Source: JBGFRR01 sp041695045 (GTDB lineage: Bacteria > Bacteroidota > Ignavibacteria > UBA10030). Taken from it: 6,945 bases of DNA. Numbering within the stretch: the stretch's first letter is position 1; each line of letters opens with the position of its first letter. A program made the position numbers and the translations under genes. The notes under the pieces were generated by a model. The model did not search any database. It was given only the letters and a program-made list of their open reading frames with translations, and was not told where the DNA came from. The stretch spans positions 1 to 6,945 of the forward strand of contig JBGFRR010000029.1 in the NCBI GenBank assembly GCA_041695045.1, in the 5' to 3' direction. This document shows positions 6,189 through 6,945 of the stretch, one piece after another.

Positions 6189-6243
6189 TTCCGACGCGTC
6201 CCGCCACAGAACGGCGGGACACACACAACGTGGACCGTCGGAA
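6189..6243. repeat. Nested palindrome: two stacked 8-bp stems
   Basis: The outer arms TTCCGACG (6189-6196) and CGTCGGAA (6236-6243) are exact reverse complements. Inside them, GTCCCGCC (6198-6205) and GGCGGGAC (6213-6220) form a second exact stem with a 7-nt loop, ACAGAAC. The strand between the stems on the right is 15 nt, on the left 1 nt. It could be a structured RNA element or a REP/miniature palindromic insert. The T-run precedes the structure in the operon direction, so it is not an intrinsic terminator. Confidence 0.7.
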
Positions 6244-6256
6244 CGAAAAAAAATCT

Positions 6257-6272
6257 AATCTGTGAATCTGTG
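6257..6272. repeat. Tandem octamer AATCTGTG x2
   Basis: Two perfect adjacent copies of AATCTGTG at 6257-6264 and 6265-6272, preceded by a partial copy AATCT at 6252-6256. Short but exact; possibly part of a dispersed intergenic repeat. Confidence 0.6.
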
Positions 6273-6324
6273 GTTTGACTTTTTCACTGAGTAGCAGTTA
6301 AGACCTTCCAAGGGTTCGGTATGC

Positions 6325-6945
6325 TTACCAAACCAGTTCAGGACACTTTCGTACTAACACATGCGTGTCTCGGTTACAGCCGATCGGCCCCCAGTAATTG
6401 AAATGGTACGTGAACTGTCCGTACCCGCCGATCATCAGGTTCGGTTTGAGTCGTGTGCGGGTGAGCGAGTTGTGTCCGCCTGCCCGCTTGTTATTGCGCA
6501 GCGGCGATTTCGGCACGGAAAACGTTCGCTCCGGCGAGTGATAAATGATGCAGATGCCGCGTGGGATGCGAGCGCTCACTGCCGCGCGCGTCACCACCAC
6601 GCCGTGATCGTTGTGCACTTCCACCCAATCGTTATCGAAGATGCCGAGCTCCTCGGCGTCTGTATCGTTCATCCAGAACGGCTCCACCCCGCGCGAGAGT
6701 GTCGTCATCCGGTGATTATCGCCGTAAGTAGAGTGGATGTGCCATTTGCCGTGCGGCGTAAGATAGTTCAGCATCTTTGTTTTGCCGACTTCCTTGCTGA
6801 AGCGCAGGTCGGCATACTCGGTCGGACGCGGCTTTGGTTTGTAGGTCGGCAGATGCTCGCCGAACTGCAGATAGCCGGGATGGTCGAGATAGAAATGCTG
6901 ACGGCCTGTGAGCGTTCTCCACGGCACGAGCGTCTCTTTGTTGTA
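6325..6945 (-). CDS. narG: Respiratory nitrate reductase alpha subunit, C-terminal fragment (5' end outside window)
   Basis: Catalytic Mo-bisMGD subunit that reduces nitrate to nitrite. Only the last 206 codons are present, about one sixth of the usual 1,200-1,250 residues; the gene is open to the window edge and the fragment begins YNKETLVPWRTLTGR. Visible hallmarks are L-T-G-R-Q-H-F-Y-L-D-H (12-22), S-T-Y-G-D-N-H-R-M-T-T-L-S-R-G-V-E-P-F-W-M-N (about 72-93), and G-G-Y-G-Q-F-T-Y-H-F-N-Y-W-G-P (173-187). These belong to the C-terminal molybdopterin-dinucleotide-binding domain, which closes over the cofactor. The N-terminal region, including the Mo-ligand Asp, the FS0 cluster and any Tat signal, is not visible, so I cannot say whether the active site faces the cytoplasm or the outside. 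The GTG at 6927 is an internal valine codon, not a start. narH follows after an unusual 243 bp. Confidence 0.96.
   Translation of the reverse strand, partial: YNKETLVPWRTLTGRQHFYLDHPGYLQFGEHLPTYKPKPRPTEYADLRFSKEVGKTKMLNYLTPHGKWHIHSTYGDNHRMTTLSRGVEPFWMNDTDAEELGIFDNDWVEVHNDHGVVVTRAAVSARIPRGICIIYHSPERTFSVPKSPLRNNKRAGGHNSLTRTRLKPNLMIGGYGQFTYHFNYWGPIGCNRDTHVLVRKCPELVW

Larger units (their letters stand above)
6082..6324. other. narG-narH spacer, repeat-rich, no gene seen
   Basis: A 243-bp non-coding gap, unusually large for narG-narH, which are commonly separated by a few bases or overlap. It contains, from the narH side, a G-rich tract (6093-6128), direct repeats (6156-6181), a nested palindrome (6189-6243) and a tandem octamer (6257-6272). 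No convincing open reading frame or sigma-70-like promoter pair was recognised on either strand. Confidence 0.7.

Noticed and set aside
6189..6256. Hairpin next to a run of eight A/T as an intrinsic terminator
   Set aside because: In the operon direction (minus strand) the T-run comes before the hairpin, and on the plus strand the hairpin is followed by A, not T. Neither orientation gives a Rho-independent terminator.
6082..6324. CRISPR array or insertion sequence in the spacer
   Set aside because: Repeats are too short and irregular for CRISPR, and there is no transposase frame or paired terminal repeats with target duplication.

Overview
This window is the downstream part of a dissimilatory nitrate-respiration operon. 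All seven genes are read from the minus strand, so transcription runs from position 6945 towards 1. In that order they are: narG (only the C-terminal 206 codons are inside the window), narH, narJ, narI, a complete NarK/NasA-type nitrate/nitrite transporter, an eight-heme c-type cytochrome of the hydroxylamine oxidoreductase (HAO) kind, and a second NarK-type transporter cut off by the window edge. No gene is seen on the plus strand. The promoter and any terminator of the unit must lie outside the window.

The nitrate reductase part is canonical. NarG carries the C-terminal cofactor-binding domain of the Mo-bisMGD subunit. NarH has all four iron-sulfur motifs, including the Trp-containing one of the [3Fe-4S] cluster. 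NarJ is the TorD-like assembly chaperone, and NarI the five-helix diheme cytochrome b with four recognisable haem ligands. narJ and narI overlap by 11 bp. Downstream of narI the gaps are 72, 15 and 21 bp, each with a good Shine-Dalgarno sequence, so the transporters and the cytochrome look co-transcribed with the reductase.

The most interesting point is the cytochrome (660-1907). It has a signal peptide, eight CXXCH motifs, no CXXCK, and the HAO-like C-M-G-x-D-H-P-Q region. Placed between two nitrate/nitrite transporters behind narGHJI, it is a good candidate for a periplasmic nitrite-reducing (or hydroxylamine-converting) enzyme. The inferred pathway is nitrate import, reduction by NarGHI, nitrite export, then further reduction outside the membrane without NrfA.

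Two spacers inside the operon are unusual. The 243-bp narG-narH gap holds a nested palindrome, short tandem and direct repeats and a G-rich tract. The 132-bp narH-narJ gap holds three small hairpins that share the same apical sequence although their stems differ. These look like dispersed palindromic repeats that have settled between the genes, or RNA elements for differential expression or processing.

The organism is a bacterium with a Gram-negative-type envelope (inferred from a secreted multiheme cytochrome and narGHJI). Nar genes are about 55-60% G+C in the lines I sampled by hand, while the 1923-3173 transporter and parts of the cytochrome are visibly lower. The intergenic repeats remind me of Ignavibacteria/Chlorobi-like genomes, but that is only an impression and I do not assign a phylum.
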